Positions 56,393-64,000 of a stretch of 64,000 nucleotides of DNA are shown here, in pieces. The stretch is from Tolypothrix sp. PCC 7910 (lineage in GTDB: Bacteria > Cyanobacteriota > Cyanobacteriia > Cyanobacteriales > Nostocaceae): assembly GCF_011769525.1 (NCBI RefSeq), contig NZ_CP050440.1:6511501-6575500 (forward strand), in the 5' to 3' direction. The number at the start of each line of letters is the position of its first letter. The first letter of the stretch is position 1. The notes beneath the pieces were generated by a model that was not told the origin of the DNA, searched no databases, and was given only the letters and a program-made list of their open reading frames with translations. The position numbers were made by a program, and so were the translations under genes.

Positions 56393-58234
56393 TCAAAAAC
56401 CTGTAATGCCAGAAGCAACGGAGAAACCCTCAACAGTTATACCCGCATTAGCTATTACATTAGATTTATCCCAGGATACGAGTTCAAAAGTACCTTGAGT
56501 ATCATCACCAAGCGAGGTTGGAGTAAAGCGGAGAATATCACTACCTTTACCATTGATGACAACACCATTGGCACCAGGAACGCTAAAATCTCCTTCGGTA
56601 CTTAAGTAAATGTGTTTAATAACACCGTTATTGCCATAGTCAATCCAAAAAGCGTCTACGTCTTCGCTAGAACTAGATAAACCTACGTCAGAACCATCAA
56701 AAAGCAATGTCCAGGTTCCAGCGGTATTTTCACCTGTACTACTAGGTTTGAAGAGTAGTAGGTCTTCATCTCCACCCGTTAAATCTCCATTAGACCCAGG
56801 AACTGTATAAGAACCAGTTGTACTAATTACCAAACCACCATCTGGAGCAAACGCGATTCCATCTATATCCTCGTTGCTACTATCTAAACCGACATCTGAA
56901 CCATCAAAATACAGTTCAAATTTTCCAGTGGTATTCTCGCCCTTAGAGGTAGGAGTAAATTTGACCACATCCGAGTCATCTACCTTTAACCCACCTGGCA
57001 AAGTAGCGGGGTTATTGAGAGCGAATAAAATCGAGCCATCATTATTGATGTGAAAGTCTCGTAGATAGTATTTGCTTGGATCTAAGCCTACATCCGAACC
57101 ATCGAAATACTTAGACCAGGTTTGCTTACTCTGGTTGTAAGCTAAAATGTCTACCCTATCAGCATTGACTCCCCCAATATTGGTGTCGCCACTGACTTTA
57201 CTGCCAACAAAGATAGTAGCTTGTGGATCGAATGGTGCAGGATTACCACCACCGCCAGTGCCGCCACCAGTACCTCCACCAGTACCTCCACCAGTACCGC
57301 CACCAGTACCTCCGCCAGTACCTCCGCCAGTGCCGCCACCAGTACCGCCACCAGTACCTCCGCCAGTACCGCCCCCAGTACTCCCGTTATTATCTAGTAG
57401 AAATTCGTACATCCGACCATCATTTTCGTCTGGATGATCGTCATTATCGAGACCACGATCAACTATATAGAGGCTTCTCTTGGAAGGATCTTGACTATTG
57501 GGTGCAATGGTAAGTCCTGCAGGTTTGAGTGGGCCCGCATCAGAAATATCATATTTCGCGACAAATTGACCTTTATTTGTCACTTCAAATACGTAATAAA
57601 CTTTCTGGCCGTTCTCAATAAGTGGTCTACCTACTAGAAACAGATTCCCTGTAGTCTTATCTTCGGCAATTCCTTCTGGATCAAGAATTCCTTGAGTTCC
57701 TGATGCTGTAGAAGTATCAATTGAAGCTGTATCAAATTGACTGACTAATTGGCCGTCTGTAGTATACTCGTAAACTTCTGCATTTAATCCATCAACTACC
57801 CATAAATGACCATTTCTGGTGGAAAATGCAACGTCTTCCGCATCAGACTTAGAAATATTAGGAGCCTTAACACTAAAAGAACTTATGACATCAAATTGAC
57901 CGTCGCTGCGGGATTTAACTTTAAAAATCTTAGCTTGGTCATCATCAGAAATGTAGAAAACATTATTATTTGGGTCATAAGCAATTCCAGTCGCTTCTTT
58001 AGAAAAACCTTTTGACTGATTTGGGAGAGTGGTGGTAGTCAACGTGTTCTGTAACTGACCTTTAAGATTTGTCTCAAAGATATTTTTTCCTTGGAATAAG
58101 GATTTGATTTCATCTACTTCACCATCACAAATCAACAGCTTCTTGGTGTTAGGGTTATAAACAATCCCCGATGGATCGGGACTGTCAGGAGAAAATCTAG
58201 TTTTAATCGTTTGTACGAGTTGTAGTTTTACCAT
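56393..58234 (-). CDS. Two-lobed beta-propeller protein with (TGGG)n linker
   Basis: 613 residues, one of a tandem pair with 59133-61067. N-terminal lobe (1-285): a beta-propeller resembling esterase-like phytase or NHL proteins, with DPSGIVYNPNTKKLLICDGE, KEATGIAYDPNNNVFYISDD, SDAEDVAFSTRNGHLWVVDG and DPEGIAEDKTTGNLFLVG. A linker of about eleven TGGG units (DNA 57241-57385) joins a second lobe with three FDGSDVGL repeats, each followed by a DGxLxxSTxG-type strand. No signal peptide, membrane helix or RTX repeats were seen, so how it leaves the cell, if it does, is unclear. Function unknown; glycan or calcium binding is a guess. Confidence 0.75.
   Translation of the reverse strand: MVKLQLVQTIKTRFSPDSPDPSGIVYNPNTKKLLICDGEVDEIKSLFQGKNIFETNLKGQLQNTLTTTTLPNQSKGFSKEATGIAYDPNNNVFYISDDDQAKIFKVKSRSDGQFDVISSFSVKAPNISKSDAEDVAFSTRNGHLWVVDGLNAEVYEYTTDGQLVSQFDTASIDTSTASGTQGILDPEGIAEDKTTGNLFLVGRPLIENGQKVYYVFEVTNKGQFVAKYDISDAGPLKPAGLTIAPNSQDPSKRSLYIVDRGLDNDDHPDENDGRMYEFLLDNNGSTGGGTGGGTGGGTGGGTGGGTGGGTGGGTGGGTGGGTGGGTGGGGNPAPFDPQATIFVGSKVSGDTNIGGVNADRVDILAYNQSKQTWSKYFDGSDVGLDPSKYYLRDFHINNDGSILFALNNPATLPGGLKVDDSDVVKFTPTSKGENTTGKFELYFDGSDVGLDSSNEDIDGIAFAPDGGLVISTTGSYTVPGSNGDLTGGDEDLLLFKPSSTGENTAGTWTLLFDGSDVGLSSSSEDVDAFWIDYGNNGVIKHIYLSTEGDFSVPGANGVVINGKGSDILRFTPTSLGDDTQGTFELVSWDKSNVIANAGITVEGFSVASGITGF
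57241..57385 (-). repeat. In-frame 12-bp tandem repeat coding for (TGGG)n
   Basis: Eleven to twelve 12-bp units (CCACCAGTACCT and variants on the plus strand), differing mostly at silent third positions. They code for a flexible Gly-rich linker inside the beta-propeller protein at 56393-58234. Confidence 0.9.
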
Positions 58235-59132
58235 TGCTTATGGTTGTGAAATTATTTTGAGTCAAACAGATTGTTTGTAACTTGATCAAGCAGTTATAAA
58301 TTTACGCACCAGACAAATTTAGGCTCTCGTGAATTCATTAAAAGTTGTCATTTTAGGCTGCTTAAATCATTTGTTGATGACTTGCATAAATGCTTTTACA
58401 AAGTCTTGCAATATTAGAGCAGCTTGCTGCTGGATAGATATTGCTAGGACAGCAGCAAAGAATCACATTGAAAAACCTGAACGCCATACTTACAACATAG
58501 TTTTTACGTACTGTCAATGCGTAAACCTTAGTGTTAATATTACATCTATTTAACAGGTTAATATACGTAAAAACAGAGATTTTATTATAAAATTTATCTA
58601 AACTTTATAAATTATTTATATCTAAAATATATATGCTTAATATATTTTTTACACGATAAATAAGAGGTAAATAAAATGATACTCGAAGAGTAAGAGGATA
58701 CAATTTATCCAAATTTTTCTACGGTGTCAAAATTGTCTATAAAGCTGATATATGATGTCTTTATAAAATAAAAAACTGTGGAATATAAATTGATTCAGCT
58801 TCACAATTTATCATGTTAATATTTAGCTTTTAATTTATTATTTACAAATTCAATCTCAAAGGGAATTAAATACTTTGCAATAAGTTAATTTTAATAATTA
58901 AACTAATTTTTTTTACAAATACTACCAATATGTTCATCTAAATATGCATCCATAATATTCACTATATTTTGTAAATTGATATCAATTAATTTGGTTTTGG
59001 TTACATTAAAAATGCTTCAAGACTGGATAGATAAAATTCAGATTATATGGTAGATGTGGATAGATTCACCGTAAACATTGCTATTGAAAGCAATGGATAA
59101 AGCCTAGTTCAGAGATTAACCTATCAGAAAGC
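58235..59132. other. Spacer between the beta-propeller twins
   Basis: About 900 AT-rich bases. The part just downstream of the second gene (58985-59132) resembles 56250-56392 downstream of the first (shared GGTTTTGGTTACATT, GGATAAAG and GTTCAGAGAT), and the upstream regions of both genes share TTTACGCA and GTCA(A/G)TGCGTAA. This shows the duplication included flanking DNA. No gene seen. Confidence 0.55.
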
Positions 59133-61067
59133 TCAAAAATTTGGACTCACTGCAATACCTTCTATATTAGAAGTATTACTTATCCCATCAAGCCTGCTTA
59201 CAAGTTCAAAAGTACCTTTGGTATCGGAACCGAGCGAAGTAGGAGTAAAGCGAAGGATATCACTAGCAAAACCAGAGATGAAAGTACCATTAGCACCAGG
59301 AAGATTAGCAAAATCTTTTTCGGTACTTAAGTAAATGTATTTAACATTCTTATTGGCATCATAGTCTAACCAAAAACTATCAACATTGTGATCTTTGAGG
59401 CCTACATCAGAACCATCAAAAAGCATTGTCCAGGTACCAACTGTTTTGTCTCCTGTAGTACCGTTGAACTTGATTAGGTCTTCACCAGAACCACTCAGTT
59501 CTGTACCAGAAGCTCCCGGAACATTAAACCCATTCCTCGTACTAATTACCAAACAACCATCTGAGTCAATAGCTAGTCCATCCATTACCTCACTTTTGAC
59601 TACAGTTGTTGAGTTTGGATTAAGCCCTAATCCTACGGCAGATCCATTGAAATATCGTTCAAATGTGCCACTAGTATTTTCACCAAGGGAAGTATGGTTA
59701 AATTTGATGACATCATATTCACCTGCTGTTATCCCACCCGGTAATGTAACGCTTTGATTAATAGTAAACAAAATTGAGCCATCACTATTGATGTGAAAGT
59801 CTCGAAGACGTACATCCTTGAGGTTTGAACTACCATTCTTGAATACATCAGAACCATCGAAATATATAGACCAGGTTTTTGTATTCTGGTTGTAAGCTAA
59901 TATGTCTTGCTTATCAGCGGTTAGACTTCCAACAGTGTTGTAGGTGGTAGTGGTTGTAGTGGTACCTGTTGTGGTAGTCGTGGTAGAAGTGCTACTTGTG
60001 CTTACAAAGATAGTGGAGTATTTAGAATCCAACGCTATCGGATTGCTTGATGTTGTAGTGCCACCTGATGTTGTAGTGCCACCTGATGTTGTAGTGCCAC
60101 CTGATGTTGTAGTGCCACCTGATGTTGTCGTACCACCTGATGTCGTAGTGCCACCTGATGTCGTAGTACCACCTGATGTCGTATCAGGCGTGGGATAACT
60201 ACCACCATTACTATCTAGTACAAATTCATACATCCGACCGTCATTTTCAGTCGGATTATTATCATTATCAATGCCGCGATCAACAATATAAAGACTTCTC
60301 AGAGAAGGATCTTGACTATTGGGTGCAATAGTAATCCCAGCGGGTTTGACAGGATTCGCTGCTGAAATATCAATTTTCCTGACAAATTGACCAGAACTTG
60401 TCACCTCAAAGACGTAATAAACTTTTCCAGTTGACTCAACTAGTGGAGCACCTACGAGAAATAGGTTTCCTGTCAAGGGGTCTTCCACAATACCTTCAGG
60501 GTCAATAATTCCTTGAGTTCCTGCTGCTGTAGAAGTATCAATTGAAGCTGTATCAAATTGACTAACTAATTGGCCACTAGTGGTATATTGGTAAACCTCT
60601 GCATTTAACCCATCAATTACCCATAAATTACCTGTCCTAGTAGAAAATGCAACATCTTCTGAGTCAGACTTAGTAACACTAGCAAGCTTAGTACTAAAAG
60701 AAGTCACTACATCATCTGATGTATTGTATAGTCCATCTTTTCCAGGATCTACTTGAAAAATTTTAGCCTGATCGTCATCAGAAATGTAGAGGAAGCGATT
60801 CTGTGGATTATAAGTAATCCCGGTAGCCTCTTTGGAAAAACCATATTGAGTCAGGTTTGGTATGACAGTTGTAGTAAAAGTATTTTGTAGCTCACCTGTA
60901 AGCTTGATCTCAAACAGATTTTTTCCTTTAAATAATGTGGAGATTTCATCTACTTCTCCATCAGAAAGAAATAGTGTACCCAAATGATCGATAAAAACAA
61001 TTCCTGATGGATCTGGGCTGGGTATTAAATAATCAGAAGTTTTGGTGATTCGTACTAATTGAGCCAT
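59133..61067 (-). CDS. Two-lobed beta-propeller protein with (TTSGGT)n linker
   Basis: 644 residues, paralogue of 56393-58234. The N-terminal lobe again has DPSGIVFIDHLGTLFLSDGE, KEATGITYNPQNRFLYISDD, SDSEDVAFSTRTGNLWVIDG and AAGTQGIIDPEGIVEDPLTG, with long stretches identical to the twin. The linker is now seven Thr/Ser/Gly units (DNA 60055-60183), plus a Thr-rich stretch (TSTTTTTTGTTTTTTTYN). The second lobe has FDGSDV-type repeats that are more degenerate (YFNGSAVGL) than in the twin. No export signal. The pair looks like a tandem duplication whose linkers then evolved separately or were swapped. Confidence 0.75.
   Translation of the reverse strand: MAQLVRITKTSDYLIPSPDPSGIVFIDHLGTLFLSDGEVDEISTLFKGKNLFEIKLTGELQNTFTTTVIPNLTQYGFSKEATGITYNPQNRFLYISDDDQAKIFQVDPGKDGLYNTSDDVVTSFSTKLASVTKSDSEDVAFSTRTGNLWVIDGLNAEVYQYTTSGQLVSQFDTASIDTSTAAGTQGIIDPEGIVEDPLTGNLFLVGAPLVESTGKVYYVFEVTSSGQFVRKIDISAANPVKPAGITIAPNSQDPSLRSLYIVDRGIDNDNNPTENDGRMYEFVLDSNGGSYPTPDTTSGGTTTSGGTTTSGGTTTSGGTTTSGGTTTSGGTTTSGGTTTSSNPIALDSKYSTIFVSTSSTSTTTTTTGTTTTTTTYNTVGSLTADKQDILAYNQNTKTWSIYFDGSDVFKNGSSNLKDVRLRDFHINSDGSILFTINQSVTLPGGITAGEYDVIKFNHTSLGENTSGTFERYFNGSAVGLGLNPNSTTVVKSEVMDGLAIDSDGCLVISTRNGFNVPGASGTELSGSGEDLIKFNGTTGDKTVGTWTMLFDGSDVGLKDHNVDSFWLDYDANKNVKYIYLSTEKDFANLPGANGTFISGFASDILRFTPTSLGSDTKGTFELVSRLDGISNTSNIEGIAVSPNF
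60055..60183 (-). repeat. In-frame 18-bp tandem repeat coding for (TTSGGT)n
   Basis: Seven 18-bp units (CCACCTGATGTTGTAGTG and close variants on the plus strand) form the linker of the second beta-propeller protein. Confidence 0.9.
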
Positions 61068-61783
61068 TCTTGTTGCTGCTAAACTTACAGTGAGGCAAAA
61101 AAATTGTTCAGAGATAGATTAGTGATGATAATTTACGCATTGCAGAAATTCAGCATTTTGTAATTCACTAAAATACTTTATTTCAGACTTTTGTAAATTA
61201 ATTCTGTTAAAGAACAGATTAAACGCTTTCAAGAAGCTTTATTGCAGAGTAGCGGATTATTGCTAGACATTGCTGTTACAACTTCAAAAATTAAGAACAA
61301 AAATCTGAAGCTCATACACAGGACTTATCTGGTATGTTTGTCAGTGCGTAATTCACAGTAATTATCTTATCTCTAATTACTACGGTAGTATAGGTATAAT
61401 CAAAGACTTTACAATAAAATTCATCCATACTTTATATATTTTTTATGCTCAAACATTACTGTTTATTATGTTCTTAAAAAAGAAAATAAAAAGCTTGCTA
61501 TACAAGAACTATAGCGCTTTAAATATAAAAATACTATGGTTTATTAGTAAGTAATTATTAATTAATAAACATGCAAATCTCTGCCCAAAAAAGAGAGCCT
61601 TCGAGCAGAGATTTAGTGTGAATTTTCTGCTATACGATGCTTAACCGCTGGGTTTTAACTTGTAGAAAAAATACATTTGTTCTTTCGCACTTGTTAATTA
61701 ATAGTGACAGTCTAAAATTTATGGCAAAGTGTGGTTTTCCTCGCTAAATCAATCATTGTTTGGCTGATTGAATCTGAGCTTTT
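61068..61783. other. AT-rich spacer upstream of the second twin
   Basis: About 700 bases with partial resemblance to the region upstream of the first twin (around 58290-58560). It contains the ends of two minus-strand transcription units; no gene or clear terminator was recognised. Confidence 0.45.
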
Positions 61784-62590
61784 TCAAATTATATTGTTTA
61801 CAAAAACAGGTTCAGAATGAGCCATAAAATCATTATTCATCCAAGACAAAATACTTTGTGTTTTTTCATCTATAGGCAGTGAGCTATCAATTTCTAGAAT
61901 GGGAATGCTAAATGTTTGCGCGCAGTTAACAATCTCTTGCATATAAGCAACATATTTAGATAACAATTGCTGCGCTGCTTCGGGATGCATCCGATCAAAA
62001 CGGCTTTCTGCTGTTGGACGGTTTTGGATTCGCTCAAGTGCAGTGTCTACATCTATTTGGAAATAAGCGATCGCCATTGGTCTTTGGTTGAACAGTAACG
62101 CTAATTCCTGCTTGATGTTTTCTCCCGATGGAGTGGTACCGGTGATTCCCACTGACCAAATTTCTTGCAATAAGCCTTGATCGAGTAAGATGATTTGCGA
62201 ATCTTGATGGTGCGCGATCGCCCTTGGCGCTGCACTTCGCGCGATCGCATCCAGCCGTTTAACATTGGCAAAAATCTTGGCAGCTTTAGAAAAACTTTGC
62301 TTATTAGTGGGTTTGACTTGAGATGCCAAAAACAGAGAATACAGCAAAATCTGCCATTGATTCTGGGTTTGCGGAATCAGTTTGATCAGCTTTTGCCAAG
62401 TATTTTGCTGCTTCCACTGCTGCAAGATTTCATCGCCACCAATGAGGGATAATCCCTGGTTTTTTAATCGTGAAGCAACTTCACGGCAGACAGTAGTCTT
62501 ACCAGCGCCAGGTAATCCGACAAACTCTAATATTAACGGCTGTCCACCGTTGGCCTTCATCCAATTAGTGTTGCTTAAAGATTTTCCCAT
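61784..62590 (-). CDS. P-loop nucleotide kinase-like protein
   Basis: 268 residues. P-loop GLPGAGKTT at 25-33, then VKRLDAIARSAAPRAIAHHQDSQIILLDQGLLQEIW (Walker-B-like strand with Asp) and the lid-like RIQNRPTAESRFDRMHPEAA region with paired Arg residues. This is the layout of thymidylate/adenylate-kinase-like proteins that phosphorylate nucleotides or sugars; the substrate is not known. The gene overlaps the upstream gene by 16 bases (stop of that gene within its first codons), so the two are co-expressed. A later Met (62560) would give a start without the overlap. Confidence 0.8.
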   Translation of the reverse strand: MGKSLSNTNWMKANGGQPLILEFVGLPGAGKTTVCREVASRLKNQGLSLIGGDEILQQWKQQNTWQKLIKLIPQTQNQWQILLYSLFLASQVKPTNKQSFSKAAKIFANVKRLDAIARSAAPRAIAHHQDSQIILLDQGLLQEIWSVGITGTTPSGENIKQELALLFNQRPMAIAYFQIDVDTALERIQNRPTAESRFDRMHPEAAQQLLSKYVAYMQEIVNCAQTFSIPILEIDSSLPIDEKTQSILSWMNNDFMAHSEPVFVNNII

Positions 62591-64000
62591 ACAGCGAGTT
62601 TTGCCTGTAATAAAACTTGATCGAGAGGTTGAGCGGCATCAATATTCACCACCATAGTTTGTGGAGGGAACTTAAATTTATGCACAGCCTCTACTTTTTG
62701 CTTCGCAATTTCTGGCGGCGTATCTGACTTTCTCGCTAAAGCAATCTCGGGAGTGACGTGTAATTTGATCACTAAATCTGGAGGCATGGTATTGACCATG
62801 TATTGATAGCCTTGTAACTCCCATTTTTGTAAAAAAGCAGGATATGGAGAAGCTGCTTGGTTGCTACTACTCAACAACGGCCCATCATTAAAGCCGAGAA
62901 TCTGGGTTTGGGGATAGCGATCGGAAATTACCATCATGCCTCTATCCCTAGCTGTGCGAGACTGCTGAAGTTTTTGCAGCTTTTCGTAAACCAGGGTAAT
63001 TGCCCATAAAACTTTACCAAGAATGGAAAATTTTGATTTACGCTTAGAAGTTCCTGATGAGCTGGAGAACTGTTGAGCATAATTGGACTTATTGCGCGAT
63101 TTCTTTGCGCGCAGAACTTGACCAACTTTACTTGCCCAAACTAAAGGTAATCTGATTAAGGAAGCAGGGCCATCGCCACTACCTAGATACACAGAAAGAA
63201 CATCGAGTTTATGAGAAAAAGATTTTGTAATCTCACCAGTTACAGTAGATTTACCAGATCCATCTGCACCTAAAACAGCAATAATTATGCCGCCATTGAT
63301 GGGTGTTCTGTGAGCAGGAACTGGAGCTTGGAAAAACTTTCTCCGGCTCTTGTAATAAAGAGATTTAAATTCCCGCTGCCATCTTAAAAACCTAGAAAAT
63401 AAGGGATTGGAATAGCGGTATTTTTGTAAAGATGAGTAGATAGGATTACCAGATTGTAATAACAGCTTGAGATTTGATTCGCTGTCAATAACATGTAAAA
63501 CTAACTTAGTGGCTTTACTACCTAAAAGTTCTTCGCTTAGTTGCTGGATTTTCGAGATATCTATCCTTTCTTTCAACCACCGAAATTCCCGAATAAAATC
63601 TCCTTTAAAATAATCTTTGCCCAACATAGCTTTGAAGCTATCACGAGTTCTAACTTTGAGTACAGCACGGACAATTAAGATAATTGTTTCAATGTTAGGT
63701 TCGGCAATATAAATATGGTTTTCATTGTCATAAATCCGAGTAGATAATAACAACTCTTCCCAAGGCAGACGATAACCTTTGAGGTGCTTTTCTCCTAGTT
63801 CGAGACGATAGTGCAGATGAAGATGCACTAAAATTCCCGTCTCTCGATCCATAGCTAAGTAATCATCAATATCAACATATCTCCGACAGGGAATTGCTTC
63901 AAAATACTTGAAACCAACTTCACTTAGAACCTGCCTGAGATTTTCTTTCTCATTTTCATCAACCAAAACATCTAGATCAGTTTTTCCTTCTACTGCTGCA
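62575..64000 (-). CDS. Nucleotidyltransferase-like / thymidylate kinase-like fusion, cut by right edge
   Basis: At least 474 residues; the 5' end is outside the window. The visible start GKTDLDVLVDENEKENLRQV matches the first strand of a nucleotidyltransferase fold (Asp pair DLDVLVD), followed by HLHLHYRLELGEK and helices. After a ~100-residue helical part comes a kinase domain with P-loop VLGADGSGKSTVTGE (near visible residues 240-254), an ISDRYPQ motif (dTMP-kinase-like DRY) and a lid region with LARKSDTPPEIAKQKVEAV. Such fusions occur in surface-polysaccharide loci. Substrate unknown. It overlaps the next gene by 16 bases. Confidence 0.8.
   Translation of the reverse strand, partial: AAVEGKTDLDVLVDENEKENLRQVLSEVGFKYFEAIPCRRYVDIDDYLAMDRETGILVHLHLHYRLELGEKHLKGYRLPWEELLLSTRIYDNENHIYIAEPNIETIILIVRAVLKVRTRDSFKAMLGKDYFKGDFIREFRWLKERIDISKIQQLSEELLGSKATKLVLHVIDSESNLKLLLQSGNPIYSSLQKYRYSNPLFSRFLRWQREFKSLYYKSRRKFFQAPVPAHRTPINGGIIIAVLGADGSGKSTVTGEITKSFSHKLDVLSVYLGSGDGPASLIRLPLVWASKVGQVLRAKKSRNKSNYAQQFSSSSGTSKRKSKFSILGKVLWAITLVYEKLQKLQQSRTARDRGMMVISDRYPQTQILGFNDGPLLSSSNQAASPYPAFLQKWELQGYQYMVNTMPPDLVIKLHVTPEIALARKSDTPPEIAKQKVEAVHKFKFPPQTMVVNIDAAQPLDQVLLQAKLAVWENL

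Noticed and set aside
57241-57385. Regularly spaced repeats that could suggest a CRISPR array
   Set aside because: Contiguous 12-bp units with no spacers, in frame in a protein gene; same for the 18-bp units at 60055-60183.

Overview
The window looks like chromosomal DNA of a filamentous, Nostocales-type cyanobacterium. It is full of GCGATCGC (HIP1) palindromes, AT-rich spacers and short tandem heptamer repeats. It carries genes for Mg-chelatase (chlI), plant-type carotenoid synthesis (crtP-crtB, cruP), a fused thiO-thiG and several eukaryotic-type Ser/Thr kinases, plus a dnaA gene beside a dense cluster of DnaA boxes.

Layout. 1-1.3 kb: 3' part of clpB. 1.7-3.4 kb: zinc-ribbon membrane kinase. 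3.65-4.86 kb: an ISAs1-type insertion sequence with perfect ends and a transposase split at an A8 run. 5-9.7 kb: chlI and small membrane, YbjQ-like and TPR proteins. 10.2-11.7 kb: a Uma2-type nuclease and a BrnT-like toxin gene broken by one stop codon beside an intact antitoxin-like gene. 11.9-21.9 kb: typA, two more kinases, an HD hydrolase, prs, bioD and an M20 amidohydrolase. 21.9-26.9 kb: a 4.7-kb block between inverted copies of a dispersed repeat, holding an IS relic, dhaK without dhaL, a PNPOx-like protein, a divergent GST/TetR pair with two operator palindromes, and def. 27-30.2 kb: an HtrA-like protease, dnaA and the presumed oriC. 31.3-43.7 kb: a coiled-coil protein, cruP, cimA, thiO-thiG, an aldehyde dehydrogenase and xseA-xseB. 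44-49.6 kb: a beta-barrel-like protein, an amino-acid ABC binding protein, tRNA-Ser(GCU) and crtP-crtB. 50-64 kb: envelope and surface functions (RlpA-like protein, nagZ, a beta-helix protein, a methyltransferase, two duplicated beta-propeller proteins and a pair of P-loop kinase-like genes cut by the right edge).

How the genes work together. Pigment synthesis is represented by chlI, crtP, crtB and cruP. Cofactor and amino-acid synthesis is represented by bioD, thiO-thiG, cimA and prs. Envelope turnover is represented by nagZ and the RlpA-like protein. The most unusual features are the tandemly duplicated beta-propeller genes with completely different repeat linkers, mobile repeats that have become in-frame insertions in cruP and cimA, the A8-interrupted transposase, the repeat-bounded 4.7-kb block, and oriC without dnaN beside dnaA. 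I did not find an unmistakably new defence or signalling system. The best candidates for undescribed biology are the beta-propeller pair and the nucleotidyltransferase-kinase fusion at the right edge.
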